6,492 nt of DNA from Methylophilus sp. (GCA_027489475.1 JAIXZQ010000383.1:1-6492); one strand, 5' to 3'. Shown: positions 1 through 5,630, counted from the first letter of the stretch. Numbers and translations are program-made. The notes: generated from the sequence alone by a model not told the origin.

Positions 1-1
1 C

Positions 2-361
2 AAAACCCATTTCCGGCCAGAGTTTATCAACCGGATTGACGAGGTGGTGGTGTTCCATGCGCGGGGTGAAGCGCATGTGAAATCGATTGCCAGCATCCAA
101 CTGCAATTGTTGGCTAAACGCTTGGCCGCCATGGACATGGGCCTCGAAGTGTCGCCGGCTGCCTTATCTGAAATTGCCAATGCCGGCTTTGATCCAGTGT
201 ATGGGGCGCGTCCGCTCAAACGGGCCATCCAAAGTGAAATTGAAAACCCCTTGGCGCGTGAGATTTTGGCCGGGCAATTTGCCGCCAAAGACACCATTGT
301 TGTCGATTGTCAGGCTGGGCGCATGCAGTTTAGCAAGCTCAGCGCCCCGGCCAGCGAGTAA
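2..361 (+). CDS. clpB: ATP-dependent chaperone ClpB, C-terminal fragment (5' end outside the window)
   Basis: ClpB is the cytosolic Hsp100 disaggregase that threads aggregated protein through a hexameric AAA+ ring together with DnaK/DnaJ/GrpE. The frame is open from base 2 to the TAA at 359-361, giving the last 119 residues. It begins in the second AAA+ module with [17 protein letters not shown], the conserved stretch containing the arginine-finger region. It then shows the sensor-2 motif [10 protein letters not shown] (about residues 74-83 of the fragment) and the D2 small domain, with IENPLA typical of ClpB. The protein ends shortly after the small domain, without a long extension, as in E. 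coli ClpB. The GTG at 44 is only an internal codon, not a start. ClpA or ClpC are less likely because the terminal domain matches ClpB through its length. A hairpin follows the stop. Confidence 0.96.
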   Translation, partial: KTHFRPEFINRIDEVVVFHARGEAHVKSIASIQLQLLAKRLAAMDMGLEVSPAALSEIANAGFDPVYGARPLKRAIQSEIENPLAREILAGQFAAKDTIVVDCQAGRMQFSKLSAPASE

Positions 362-388
362 CGGCTGGGCGTAGAACCTAGCGCATGT

Positions 389-428
389 TGCAAGGGTCGT
401 ACACATACGGCCCTTGCACTGCCAAGGG
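389..428 (+). other. Inverted-repeat cluster downstream of clpB (possible weak terminator or processing hairpin)
   Basis: TGCAAGGGTCGT (389-400) can pair with ACGGCCCTTGCA (407-418) through 12 pairs including one G-U, with a 6-base loop ACACAT. A third segment, CAAGGG (423-428), can instead pair with CCCTTG (411-416), so the two stems exclude each other. There is no T-run after either stem, so a standard intrinsic terminator is doubtful. It sits 28 bases after the clpB stop and just before the SD of the next gene. The pairing is seen in the sequence; any function in ending clpB transcripts or controlling the next gene is inference. Confidence 0.45.
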
Positions 429-445
429 TGTAGAATGGAGCCATG

Positions 446-964
446 ATGAAGATGCCTAATGCTGTCGGTCAATGCTTGTTGGTGCTCACCTGTCTGTATT
501 TGACGGCCTGCGCCTCACAGCCCCCGCAACCCCTGTTGATTGACCGTATCTCCCCCGAACAACTGGCGACCTTGATTCCCCCCGCACAGTCCACCTTGTC
601 GCTCGATGACATTGTCGCTATGAGCAAGCAGGGTAAAACCGATGCCGAGATTATTGAGGCCATCAAGCAGTCGCAATCGCGCTATGCGTTAACCCCGTCG
701 CAAGTATTGAGCTGGCATCAGCAAGGCATTTCTAAAGGGGTGTTGGACTATATGCAACAAGCCAACGCACTGGCTGAGCAAAACGCGATTGCAGACGAGA
801 TTAACAAGCGCGAAAAAGCGCGTGCCGAATCCGAAGCCAAACTAAAGCGTGAGCGAGATTTTGCTCGATTACGCAGCCTAGATCCCTGGTTTTATGGCCC
901 CGGCTTTTATGGCGGCCCTTGGGGCTATCGACCCTATTGGGGCGGCGGCTTCCGCTACTGGTAA
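446..964 (+). CDS. Small lipoprotein of unknown function with aromatic/glycine-rich tail
   Basis: I do not recognise a named family. Starting at 446 the product has 172 residues. It has a signal peptide with a hydrophobic stretch (LLVLTCLYL) and lipobox LTAC, making Cys22 the likely lipidation site, so a lipid-anchored envelope protein is expected. Mature residues about 56-75 (IVAMSKQGKTDAEIIEAIKQ) and 87-105 (VLSWHQQGISKGVLDYMQQ) resemble each other and look like a duplicated helical hairpin. A charged helix rich in Glu/Lys/Arg follows (about 106-142). The tail from about 145 is almost only Trp, Tyr, Phe, Gly and Pro. The start at 446 is preferred because GGAG (437-440) lies 5 bases upstream; ATG at 443 would leave only 2 bases. 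The gene probably has its own transcript, ending at the hairpin at 1026-1064. The C-terminal tail could bind glycan or the outer membrane, but that is speculation. Confidence 0.85.
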   Translation: MKMPNAVGQCLLVLTCLYLTACASQPPQPLLIDRISPEQLATLIPPAQSTLSLDDIVAMSKQGKTDAEIIEAIKQSQSRYALTPSQVLSWHQQGISKGVLDYMQQANALAEQNAIADEINKREKARAESEAKLKRERDFARLRSLDPWFYGPGFYGGPWGYRPYWGGGFRYW

Positions 965-993
965 GCCAGTCGGATGGCCTGATGAGTGCTCTC

Positions 994-1025
994 TTGTCAG
1001 CAAGTGCCGCATAGGCAGGTATAAT
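994..1025 (+). promoter_or_regulatory. Candidate promoter of yjbQ
   Basis: A perfect -10 box TATAAT lies at 1020-1025, with TTGTCA at 994-999 as a possible -35 box. The spacer is 20 bases, longer than the usual 16-18, so the -35 assignment is weak and the promoter may rely mainly on the -10. Initiation would be near 1032, leaving a leader of about 44 bases before the yjbQ ATG. Start near 1032 falls inside the left arm of the adjoining terminator-like hairpin, so a transcript begun here could not form the full stem. Confidence 0.5.
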
Positions 1026-1064
1026 CACCGGATGAAGCCCCACACTTCACCGGTGTGTTTTTTT
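1026..1064 (+). terminator. Likely intrinsic terminator of the upstream lipoprotein gene, overlapping the yjbQ transcription start
   Basis: CACCGG-A-TGAAG (1026-1037, with A1032 bulged) pairs with CTTCACCGGTG (1045-1055), giving 11 base pairs around a 7-base loop CCCCACA. Two bases later comes a run of seven T (1058-1064). This is the classic stem plus U-tract layout. It lies about 60 bases after the lipoprotein stop and ends 11 bases before the yjbQ ATG, so it should stop read-through into yjbQ. Confidence 0.65.
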
Positions 1065-1075
1065 GAGACTTTGCC

Positions 1076-1495
1076 ATGCGACAACAGCACGAAACCCTCT
1101 CTATCAAGGCCCAAGGCCGCCGACTGTACGACATCACGCCACAGGTGCTGCAATGGGTGCAGCAAACCGGCTTAATCAGTGGACTGCTGACGCTTTATAT
1201 CCAACACACCTCTGCCAGTTTGCTGATTAACGAAAACTACGACCGTGATGTGCTGGTGGATCTAGAAGCGTTTTTTAATCGGCTGGTGCCGGATGGTGAC
1301 CAGTTGTTTATTCACACCGTTGAAGGGCCTGACGATATGCCTGCGCATGTGCGCACGGCACTCACGCAAACCAGTCTGTCTATTCCGATTTTGCAAGGAC
1401 GGGTTGCCCTCGGCCAATGGCAAGGCATTTTTTTGTTTGAACACCGTCATCTGCCCGCCACCCGTCGGGTGTTAATGCATGTCATGGGTGAATAA
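1076..1495 (+). CDS. yjbQ: YjbQ family protein (UPF0047, secondary thiamine-phosphate synthase family)
   Basis: The 139-residue product matches the length of the single-domain UPF0047 family. Diagnostic blocks are HTSASLLINEN (residues 44-54), DLEAFFNRLVP (62-72), HTVEGPDDMPAHV (80-92), a stretch SLSIPILQGRVALGQWQGI (100-118) and FEHR (121-124). The conserved histidines (44, 80, 91, 123) and acidic residues are thought to line a metal-containing pocket in this small beta-fold, often trimeric, protein. E. coli YjbQ has weak thiamine-phosphate synthase activity that can replace ThiE when overproduced; its normal role remains unsettled. ATG 1076 opens the conserved domain at the expected distance, although no good SD precedes it. 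The gene has its own -10 box and overlaps the following lipoprotein gene, which suggests they are cotranscribed. Confidence 0.93.
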   Translation: MRQQHETLSIKAQGRRLYDITPQVLQWVQQTGLISGLLTLYIQHTSASLLINENYDRDVLVDLEAFFNRLVPDGDQLFIHTVEGPDDMPAHVRTALTQTSLSIPILQGRVALGQWQGIFLFEHRHLPATRRVLMHVMGE

Positions 1496-1877
1496 GTCAG
1501 TGCTTGCTTGCACACCGTCGCGACGATTGAGTATGCTCGCCCCGCTGATATTGGTGATGGGCGCTACGTTGGTGGGCTGCAGTGGGCCAGATGCCTCTGA
1601 AACCAGCCAACCCTTGGCGTTGCCCTCTTTGACCATGAGTCATCAGGTGGGGGAGGCCAGCCGGACAGCGCTAATGATGAATGATGCAGGACAGATGGTT
1701 GCCGGGGTTGCACAGCCTGGGTTTACACAACCTGGCTTTGCGGGGCAAGCCGCACCTGTGCCTAAACTGCTACACCGCGGTCCCAGCCTGACTTTGTCGC
1801 AAGAAGAACTAGACAGACAATATCACGAGGCCAGAAGTCGCCTGCCACCCCCCACACTCTCCGCCAGCGCGCCCTAA
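1479..1877 (+). CDS. Small proline-containing lipoprotein of unknown function, overlapping yjbQ
   Basis: No family is recognised. From ATG 1479 the product has 132 residues. It has a basic n-region (SRR, 14-16), a hydrophobic core MLAPLILVMGATLVG and lipobox LVGC with Cys34 as the lipidation site. The mature part is low-complexity and probably disordered, with a tandem QPGFTQPGF (about 79-87) encoded by two near-identical 15-base units at 1710-1724 and 1725-1739. A short charged helix SQEELDRQYHEARSRL and a Pro/Ser/Ala tail follow. The start overlaps the yjbQ 3' end by 17 bases, suggesting translational coupling. It is uncertain: GTG at 1488 or GTG at 1500 would also keep the signal peptide, whereas ATG 1533 would remove the basic residues. 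The role is unknown; secretion and lipidation are inferred from the lipobox alone. Confidence 0.72.
   Translation: MSWVNKSVLACTPSRRLSMLAPLILVMGATLVGCSGPDASETSQPLALPSLTMSHQVGEASRTALMMNDAGQMVAGVAQPGFTQPGFAGQAAPVPKLLHRGPSLTLSQEELDRQYHEARSRLPPPTLSASAP
1710..1739 (+). repeat. Two-copy 15-base tandem repeat inside the lipoprotein gene
   Basis: GCACAGCCTGGGTTT (1710-1724) is followed directly by ACACAACCTGGCTTT (1725-1739), 12 of 15 bases identical and in frame. It encodes two Q-P-G-F units. It probably arose by slippage or small duplication and may vary in copy number among relatives. Confidence 0.6.
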
Positions 1878-1885
1878 TCGGGCGC
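1869..1885 (+). terminator. GC-rich hairpin at the stop of the second lipoprotein gene (weak terminator candidate)
   Basis: GCGCCC (1869-1874) pairs with GGGCGC (1880-1885) around the loop TAATC, which contains the stop codon. The bases after it, TGATTCCGTCTTCAT, are only moderately T-rich, so termination is uncertain. It is placed correctly to end the yjbQ-lipoprotein transcript in a convergent gap. Confidence 0.4.
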
Positions 1886-1913
1886 TGATTCCGTCTTCAT
1901 CGGGCATCCCCAC

Positions 1914-1936
1914 TTAAAAGCGCATGCTTCATGCAC
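1914..1936 (-). terminator. Candidate terminator of the gpmI-envC transcript
   Basis: Read on the minus strand, GTGCATG (1936-1930) pairs with CATGCGC (1926-1920) around a 3-base AAG loop. That gives 7 pairs including one G-U, followed by TTTT (1919-1916). The T-run is short and the hairpin is about 100 bases past the envC stop. The rest of the gap (1937-2039) shows a loose inverted repeat, TGACGC (1938-1943) with GCGTCA (1958-1963), and nothing else I can support. Confidence 0.4.
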
Positions 1937-2039
1937 ATGACGCAGCGCCTTTATATGGCGTCAGGCTGGTCGCTTGATATCCCCAGTAACGCATATGCTA
2001 GGCGCGTGGGTCACCGCTTGGCAGTGGCGCGTTGCCCTG

Positions 2040-3470
2040 TTATTTCAAGCTACTCCATTGCAATGGGTCAAAAGGCACGCTGTTGCGGCGCAATTCATAA
2101 TACACACCATTTTCAGCATTGCCGCCGCTATTGCCCACCGAGGCAATGGTTTCGCCTGATTTAACGCCTTGCCCTGCACCTTTGTACAAGGCCTCATTGT
2201 TGCCATACAAGCTCATATAGCCATTGCCGTGGTCAACCACAATCAGATTGCCAAAGCCGCGCATCCAGTCGGCAAACACCACTTGTCCGCCGGCGACTGC
2301 TTTGACTTCGCTGCCCTCTTTGGCGCGAATAAACAGGCCTTTCCAACTCACGCCGGTATCCCTGCGTGCCGAGCCAAAGCGGTTAATCACCTCACCCAAC
2401 ACTGGTAGCCGCAGCTTGCCACGCAACTCGGCAAAATTCTCTTTTAACGCGCTAAATTCGGGTAAAGCCTCATTGCGCGCAACCACCGCAGGGGCGGTGC
2501 TGTTGTCAGGGGGCGTCTCTATGCTGGCCTGCGGACTTTGTTCAAACGTACGCCCCGTGGGTTTTTTCTTACGTGCCAGTTCGGCGGCTTTTCTGGCAGC
2601 TTCTTTTTCGCGTTTAGCGCGTGCGAGCGCTTCTTGTTCGCGTTTTTTCGCCTCGGCCAACAAACGCTGAAACAGTTGCGACAGCGCTTCTTCATCTTTT
2701 TTCAGCCTGACCAGCTGTTGTTCTTGCGTCTCGACTTGGCGCGACAGATTGTTAAGCACCTGACTGCGGCGCGATTTTTCGCTCTCTAGCTGTTGCGTGG
2801 TTTCGCTATATTGCTGCGCCAGACGCTCGGTTTCATGCAGTTGTGCAGTGGTCTCGCTACGCACCCGGTCAACCGCGGCCTGATTGCTTTGCAACGCTTG
2901 AATTTGCTGCTGGTGAGCAGCGGTCAGGTAGGACAAATATTTGAGGTTACGGCTGGTATTGGCTGGGTCTTGTTGTTGTAACAGCAATTGCACCGGGCTG
3001 TGTTGGCCATGGCGATAGTGCTGATTGAGTTGCGCATTCAGCGCATGGCGTTGCTGATTGACCTGCCGTTGCAACAGCGATAATTGTTTTTGTAAGCCAT
3101 GCAGCGTGTCACGGTTTTCTTGCTGCGCCTGCTGAATCTCGCGCAGTTTTTTACGGGCTGCGCTAATCGCTGTTTCAGAGGCTTTAAGCGCCTCGTTGGC
3201 ATCTTGTTTGGCTTCGCGGCTGGCTTTTAATGCCGTGGCCAGTTGCTGGATTTTTTCTTTAACCTGCTCAAGATCGCCTTTGGTGCTCGCCGCACGCTCA
3301 TCAGGTTGCGCTGCGGCTACAGATAACGATAGCGCGCACAAGCCCAGCAACAACAGTCCAGCAAAATGTTGCGCCGCTTTGCGCTGGCTTAGGCCAGAGG
3401 CTCCCTTGTCACTACGGGGGTTCGCACCCAAGTCGCGTGCGAACACCTGAGAGGCGGCTAAATGCAGCAA
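2040..3470 (-). CDS. envC: Murein hydrolase activator EnvC (LytM/M23 domain, catalytically dead)
   Basis: EnvC acts in the periplasm at the division septum, where, under FtsEX control, it activates N-acetylmuramoyl-L-alanine amidases that split daughter-cell peptidoglycan. From TTG 3470 the product has 476 residues. It contains a signal peptide with hydrophobic core (about 37-54) and likely cleavage at AAA/Q54-55, a long Gln/Lys/Glu coiled coil (about 60-305), a Pro/Ser linker (about 306-335) and a LytM domain (about 355-476). The M23 zinc ligands are missing. Where active enzymes have HxxxD this has WKGLF (W376, F380). Where they have HxH it has GVYYE (G455, Y457), and YGNN replaces the YxH motif. 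E. coli EnvC shows the same kind of loss, so this is an activator rather than a peptidase. The gene starts 3 bases after the gpmI stop, implying one operon. The TTG start has no clear SD; GTG 3446 and TTG 3431 are alternatives that keep the signal peptide. E. coli EnvC is shorter (about 420 residues). Confidence 0.92.
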   Translation of the reverse strand: MLHLAASQVFARDLGANPRSDKGASGLSQRKAAQHFAGLLLLGLCALSLSVAAAQPDERAASTKGDLEQVKEKIQQLATALKASREAKQDANEALKASETAISAARKKLREIQQAQQENRDTLHGLQKQLSLLQRQVNQQRHALNAQLNQHYRHGQHSPVQLLLQQQDPANTSRNLKYLSYLTAAHQQQIQALQSNQAAVDRVRSETTAQLHETERLAQQYSETTQQLESEKSRRSQVLNNLSRQVETQEQQLVRLKKDEEALSQLFQRLLAEAKKREQEALARAKREKEAARKAAELARKKKPTGRTFEQSPQASIETPPDNSTAPAVVARNEALPEFSALKENFAELRGKLRLPVLGEVINRFGSARRDTGVSWKGLFIRAKEGSEVKAVAGGQVVFADWMRGFGNLIVVDHGNGYMSLYGNNEALYKGAGQGVKSGETIASVGNSGGNAENGVYYELRRNSVPFDPLQWSSLK

Positions 3471-3473
3471 GGC

Positions 3474-5018
3474 TTAGGCCCGCAGACTCACCAAAGGACG
3501 CCCGGTCATTTCAGCCGGTTGCGGCAAGCCCATTAAGGTCAGCAAGGTGGGTGCGATGTCTGACAATGCGCCGCCGTCACGCACGCTGGCGGGTCGGCCC
3601 ACATAAATAAACGGCACCAAATTGGTGGTGTGTTGCGTGTGTGCTTGCTGGCTCTGGTGATCAAACATACTTTCGGCATTGCCATGGTCAGCGGTGATAA
3701 TCACTTCGGCACCACTGTCTTGCGCAGCCGCGACAATGCGGCCTATACAGGTGTCTAGGGTTTCAATTGCCTGAATCGCCGCTTGCAGGTTGCCGGTATG
3801 ACCCACCATGTCGCCATTGGCGTAATTACAAATGATGGCCTGATACTGTTTAGAACGGATGGCGGCTTCTAGCTTATCTGTAACTTCGGGCGCACTCATT
3901 TCGGGTTGCAGGTCGTAGGTCGCGACTTTGGGCGACGGCACTAAAATCCGGTCTTCACCGGCAAACACGGTTTCTTCGCCGCCATTAAAAAAGAACGTCA
4001 CATGCGGGTATTTTTCGGTCTCGGCGATGCGTAACTGTTTGAGCCCTTGGTGCGAGACATATTCCCCAAACGTGTTGGGCACGCTAAACGGGGCAAAAAT
4101 CGGTTCTGCCAACGATTGGTTTTTGTCATATTGCGTCAAGGTAAAGTAGCGACTAAAACGCGGCATGCGGCTACGGGCAAAGCCATTGAAATGCTCGTTA
4201 AGCAAGGCGTCTGTCAGTTGACGGGCGCGGTCGCTTCTAAAATTCATAAACACCAAGGCATCACCATCTTGCATACGCACGGGCGCTTCATCGGCTGCCC
4301 GGAGTGCTGTGCAGGCAACAAACTCATCACTCTCGTCTCGGGCATAGGCTTGCTGCAAGGCGGTTAAACTGTCAGGTGCAACATGGGCCGCCTCACCGTT
4401 GACCAATAATTCATAGGCCACCGACACCCGCTCCCAGCGTTTGTCGCGGTCCATGCCATAAAACCGTCCACCGATGGAGGCGATACGGCCTACGCCTAGC
4501 GATTTTAGATGCGCTTCTAGCGCTTCTAGATAGGGCTGCGCACTTTTGGGCGGTGTATCTCTGCCATCTAAGAACGCATGCACATACACCTGCGTTAAGC
4601 CTTGCTGTTTGGCCATGGTCAGTAGGGCGTGGATATGCGGCTGGTAACTATGCACGCCGCCATCCGATAACAAGCCAAGGACATGCAGTGCTTTACCGCT
4701 GGCTTTGAGCGCCTGCATGGCATCAACCAGCGCAGGTAAATTAAAAAACGCGCCGCTGCTGATGCTGTTATTAATGCGTTCAAAGTCTTGAAACACGATG
4801 CGGCCGGCCCCAATATTTAAATGGCCCACCTCTGAATTGCCCATCTGTCCATCAGGCAGCCCTACATAATGCTCAGACGCATTAATCACACTATTGGGGT
4901 AGCGCGCTTTCAGTTGGTCTAGGTGCGGGGTGCGTGCTTGCAGCACAGCGTTATGTTCAACGGTTTCGCTGACACCGAAACCATCCAGAATCAATAGAAC
5001 AACAGGTGTAATAGACAT
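3474..5018 (-). CDS. gpmI: 2,3-bisphosphoglycerate-independent phosphoglycerate mutase
   Basis: This cytosolic glycolytic/gluconeogenic enzyme interconverts 3- and 2-phosphoglycerate through a phosphoserine intermediate with two Mn2+ ions. From ATG 5018 the product has 514 residues, the same length as E. coli GpmI. The residue numbers then fall on those known in the Bacillus enzyme. They include Asp12 in LDGFG, catalytic Ser62 in GQMGNSEVGH, His123 in GGVHS, Arg153-Asp154 in LDGRDTPP, Arg185, Arg191, Arg261 and Arg264 in FRSDRAR, Lys336, Asp403 and His407 in GDMVGH, and Asp444-His445 in TADHGN. The last metal His is about 463, in HTQHTTN. The frame extends upstream to an ATG at 5084. That start would add 22 atypical residues and lies upstream of the TATAAT box at 5073-5068, so it is rejected. 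ATG 5027 (3 residues longer) remains possible; neither has a strong SD. It leads the gpmI-envC operon. Confidence 0.97.
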   Translation of the reverse strand: MSITPVVLLILDGFGVSETVEHNAVLQARTPHLDQLKARYPNSVINASEHYVGLPDGQMGNSEVGHLNIGAGRIVFQDFERINNSISSGAFFNLPALVDAMQALKASGKALHVLGLLSDGGVHSYQPHIHALLTMAKQQGLTQVYVHAFLDGRDTPPKSAQPYLEALEAHLKSLGVGRIASIGGRFYGMDRDKRWERVSVAYELLVNGEAAHVAPDSLTALQQAYARDESDEFVACTALRAADEAPVRMQDGDALVFMNFRSDRARQLTDALLNEHFNGFARSRMPRFSRYFTLTQYDKNQSLAEPIFAPFSVPNTFGEYVSHQGLKQLRIAETEKYPHVTFFFNGGEETVFAGEDRILVPSPKVATYDLQPEMSAPEVTDKLEAAIRSKQYQAIICNYANGDMVGHTGNLQAAIQAIETLDTCIGRIVAAAQDSGAEVIITADHGNAESMFDHQSQQAHTQHTTNLVPFIYVGRPASVRDGGALSDIAPTLLTLMGLPQPAEMTGRPLVSLRA

Positions 5019-5067
5019 GGCAGACATCTTTTTTAACGAGTGAATCGAAGCGGAATCAAGCAACCCT

Positions 5068-5100
5068 ATTATAATCTCAACCACCGTCGCCGCCTAACAA
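5068..5100 (-). promoter_or_regulatory. Candidate promoter of gpmI-envC
   Basis: On the minus strand a perfect TATAAT occupies 5073-5068. TTGTTA at 5100-5095 is the nearest -35-like hexamer, but the 21-base spacer is too long for a standard sigma-70 promoter, so the -10 is the firmer half. Initiation near 5061 gives a leader of about 43 bases before the gpmI ATG. Confidence 0.5.
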
Positions 5101-5130
5101 ACTCATGGTGCGCGCGTATGTCTACGATAA

Positions 5131-5158
5131 GGAGGGGTGCATGACCTGCCTCACCTCC
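5131..5158 (+). promoter_or_regulatory. Possible SD-masking hairpin in the yibN leader
   Basis: GGAGG (5131-5135), the core of a near-perfect SD sequence, can pair with CCTCC (5154-5158). TG (5138-5139) with CA (5152-5153) extends the stem past a two-base GG bulge. The small-ORF ATG (5141-5143) lies in the loop. The pairing is short and could melt easily. Whether it controls translation of the leader ORF and yibN is inference. Confidence 0.35.
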
Positions 5159-5218
5159 GCCAGTAACCCGCCCGTGCCTACACGGCACGATGAAGGAAAC
5201 CACGATGGAATTTTTTAA
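5141..5218 (+). CDS. Putative 25-residue leader peptide ORF upstream of and overlapping yibN
   Basis: TAAGGAGG (5128-5135), a near-perfect match to the anti-SD complement, lies 5 bases before ATG 5141. The ORF runs 25 codons to TAA 5216-5218. Its product begins MTCLTSASNPPVPTRHDEG, is hydrophilic, has no signal peptide or membrane segment, and contains Asn-Pro-Pro-Val-Pro, a mild ribosome-stalling context in proline-rich peptides. It includes the yibN SD (5193-5197) and overlaps the yibN start by 14 bases, so ribosomes translating it would cross the yibN initiation site. No known family is recognised. A chance ORF behind a chance purine run is the main alternative; its SD is stronger than that of any other gene in the window. 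Confidence 0.4.
   Translation: MTCLTSASNPPVPTRHDEGNHDGIF
5173..5189 (+). other. Hairpin immediately before the yibN ribosome binding site
   Basis: CGTGCC (5173-5178) and GGCACG (5184-5189) form a perfect 6-base stem with loop TACAC, ending 3 bases before the yibN SD AAGGA. No T-run follows. It could influence ribosome loading on yibN or fold only when the leader ORF is not being translated. Confidence 0.45.
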
Positions 5219-5630
5219 GCAGAATGTCTTGTTAATCGGATTAGCCCTAGGCTCAGGGTTAGCACTGCTGTGGCCGATGTTGCAGCGCAATGCAGCGGGC
5301 ATTGCCCGCTTGTCAGCCACCGAAGCCGTATTGTTAATGAATCAGAGCAAGGCCTTGGTGCTGGATGTGCGCGAGCCAGACGAGTTTGCTCAAGGCCATC
5401 TGCAAGGCGCCCGTAATGTCCCGCTGGCACAACTCACGGCACAACTGGCGAGCTTTGAAAAGCATCGCGCCAAGCCAGTGGTGTTGGTATGCAGCCGTGG
5501 CAGCCGTGCATTTTCCGCCGCCAAAATCCTGAAAGCGGCAGCGTTTAGTCAGTTGCATGTGTTGCAAGGCGGGGTGCAGGCTTGGCAAGCAGCAAATCTA
5601 CCGCTGGTCAAAGCGAAGGTCTCATCATAG
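5205..5630 (+). CDS. yibN: Membrane-anchored rhodanese-like sulfurtransferase (YibN family)
   Basis: Single-domain rhodanese proteins carry sulfur as a persulfide on a catalytic cysteine. From ATG 5205 the product has 141 residues. Residues about 7-26 form one N-terminal transmembrane segment (VLLIGLALGSGLALLWPMLQ). The rhodanese domain has LDVREPDEFAQGHLQGARNVP (from Leu53), the six-residue active-site loop CSRGSR with Cys96 as the predicted catalytic residue, and the closing block VLQGGVQAW. An uncharged anchor next to a basic-lined soluble domain fits a bitopic inner-membrane protein; which side the domain faces cannot be decided safely. ATG 5205 is chosen because AAGGA (5193-5197) lies 7 bases upstream; ATG 5190 precedes that SD. 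E. coli YibN has the same TM-plus-rhodanese build and the same neighbours (grxC, secB). The physiological sulfur acceptor is not known from the sequence. Confidence 0.9.
   Translation: MEFFKQNVLLIGLALGSGLALLWPMLQRNAAGIARLSATEAVLLMNQSKALVLDVREPDEFAQGHLQGARNVPLAQLTAQLASFEKHRAKPVVLVCSRGSRAFSAAKILKAAAFSQLHVLQGGVQAWQAANLPLVKAKVSS

Noticed and set aside
431..436. TAGAAT as a -10 box for the lipoprotein gene at 446
   Set aside because: No -35-like hexamer lies 15-19 bases upstream, and a start near 443 would leave almost no leader and exclude the visible SD.
164..472. Minus-strand ORF across the clpB end
   Set aside because: It is the antisense of a clearly conserved ClpB terminus and has no recognisable protein features.
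1931..2164. Plus-strand ORFs across the convergent gap
   Set aside because: They run into antisense envC, lack an SD, and show no domain; the gap is better explained by terminator hairpins.
2224..2670. Plus-strand ORF of 148 codons inside envC
   Set aside because: It is antisense to the LytM and coiled-coil coding region; its Ser/Ala/Arg/Phe-rich composition is what opposite-strand reading of a Lys/Glu/Ala coiled coil produces.
4047..4367. Plus-strand ORF inside gpmI
   Set aside because: It lies wholly opposite conserved gpmI codons, with no SD and no family resemblance.
5019..5084. N-terminal extension of gpmI to the in-frame ATG at 5084
   Set aside because: It contains the TATAAT box, adds residues not typical of the family, and would disturb the exact match of catalytic residue numbers obtained from ATG 5018.
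5069..5320. Minus-strand ORF covering the gpmI-yibN junction
   Set aside because: It runs through the gpmI promoter and the yibN transmembrane segment in antisense, with no ribosome binding site or recognisable domain.
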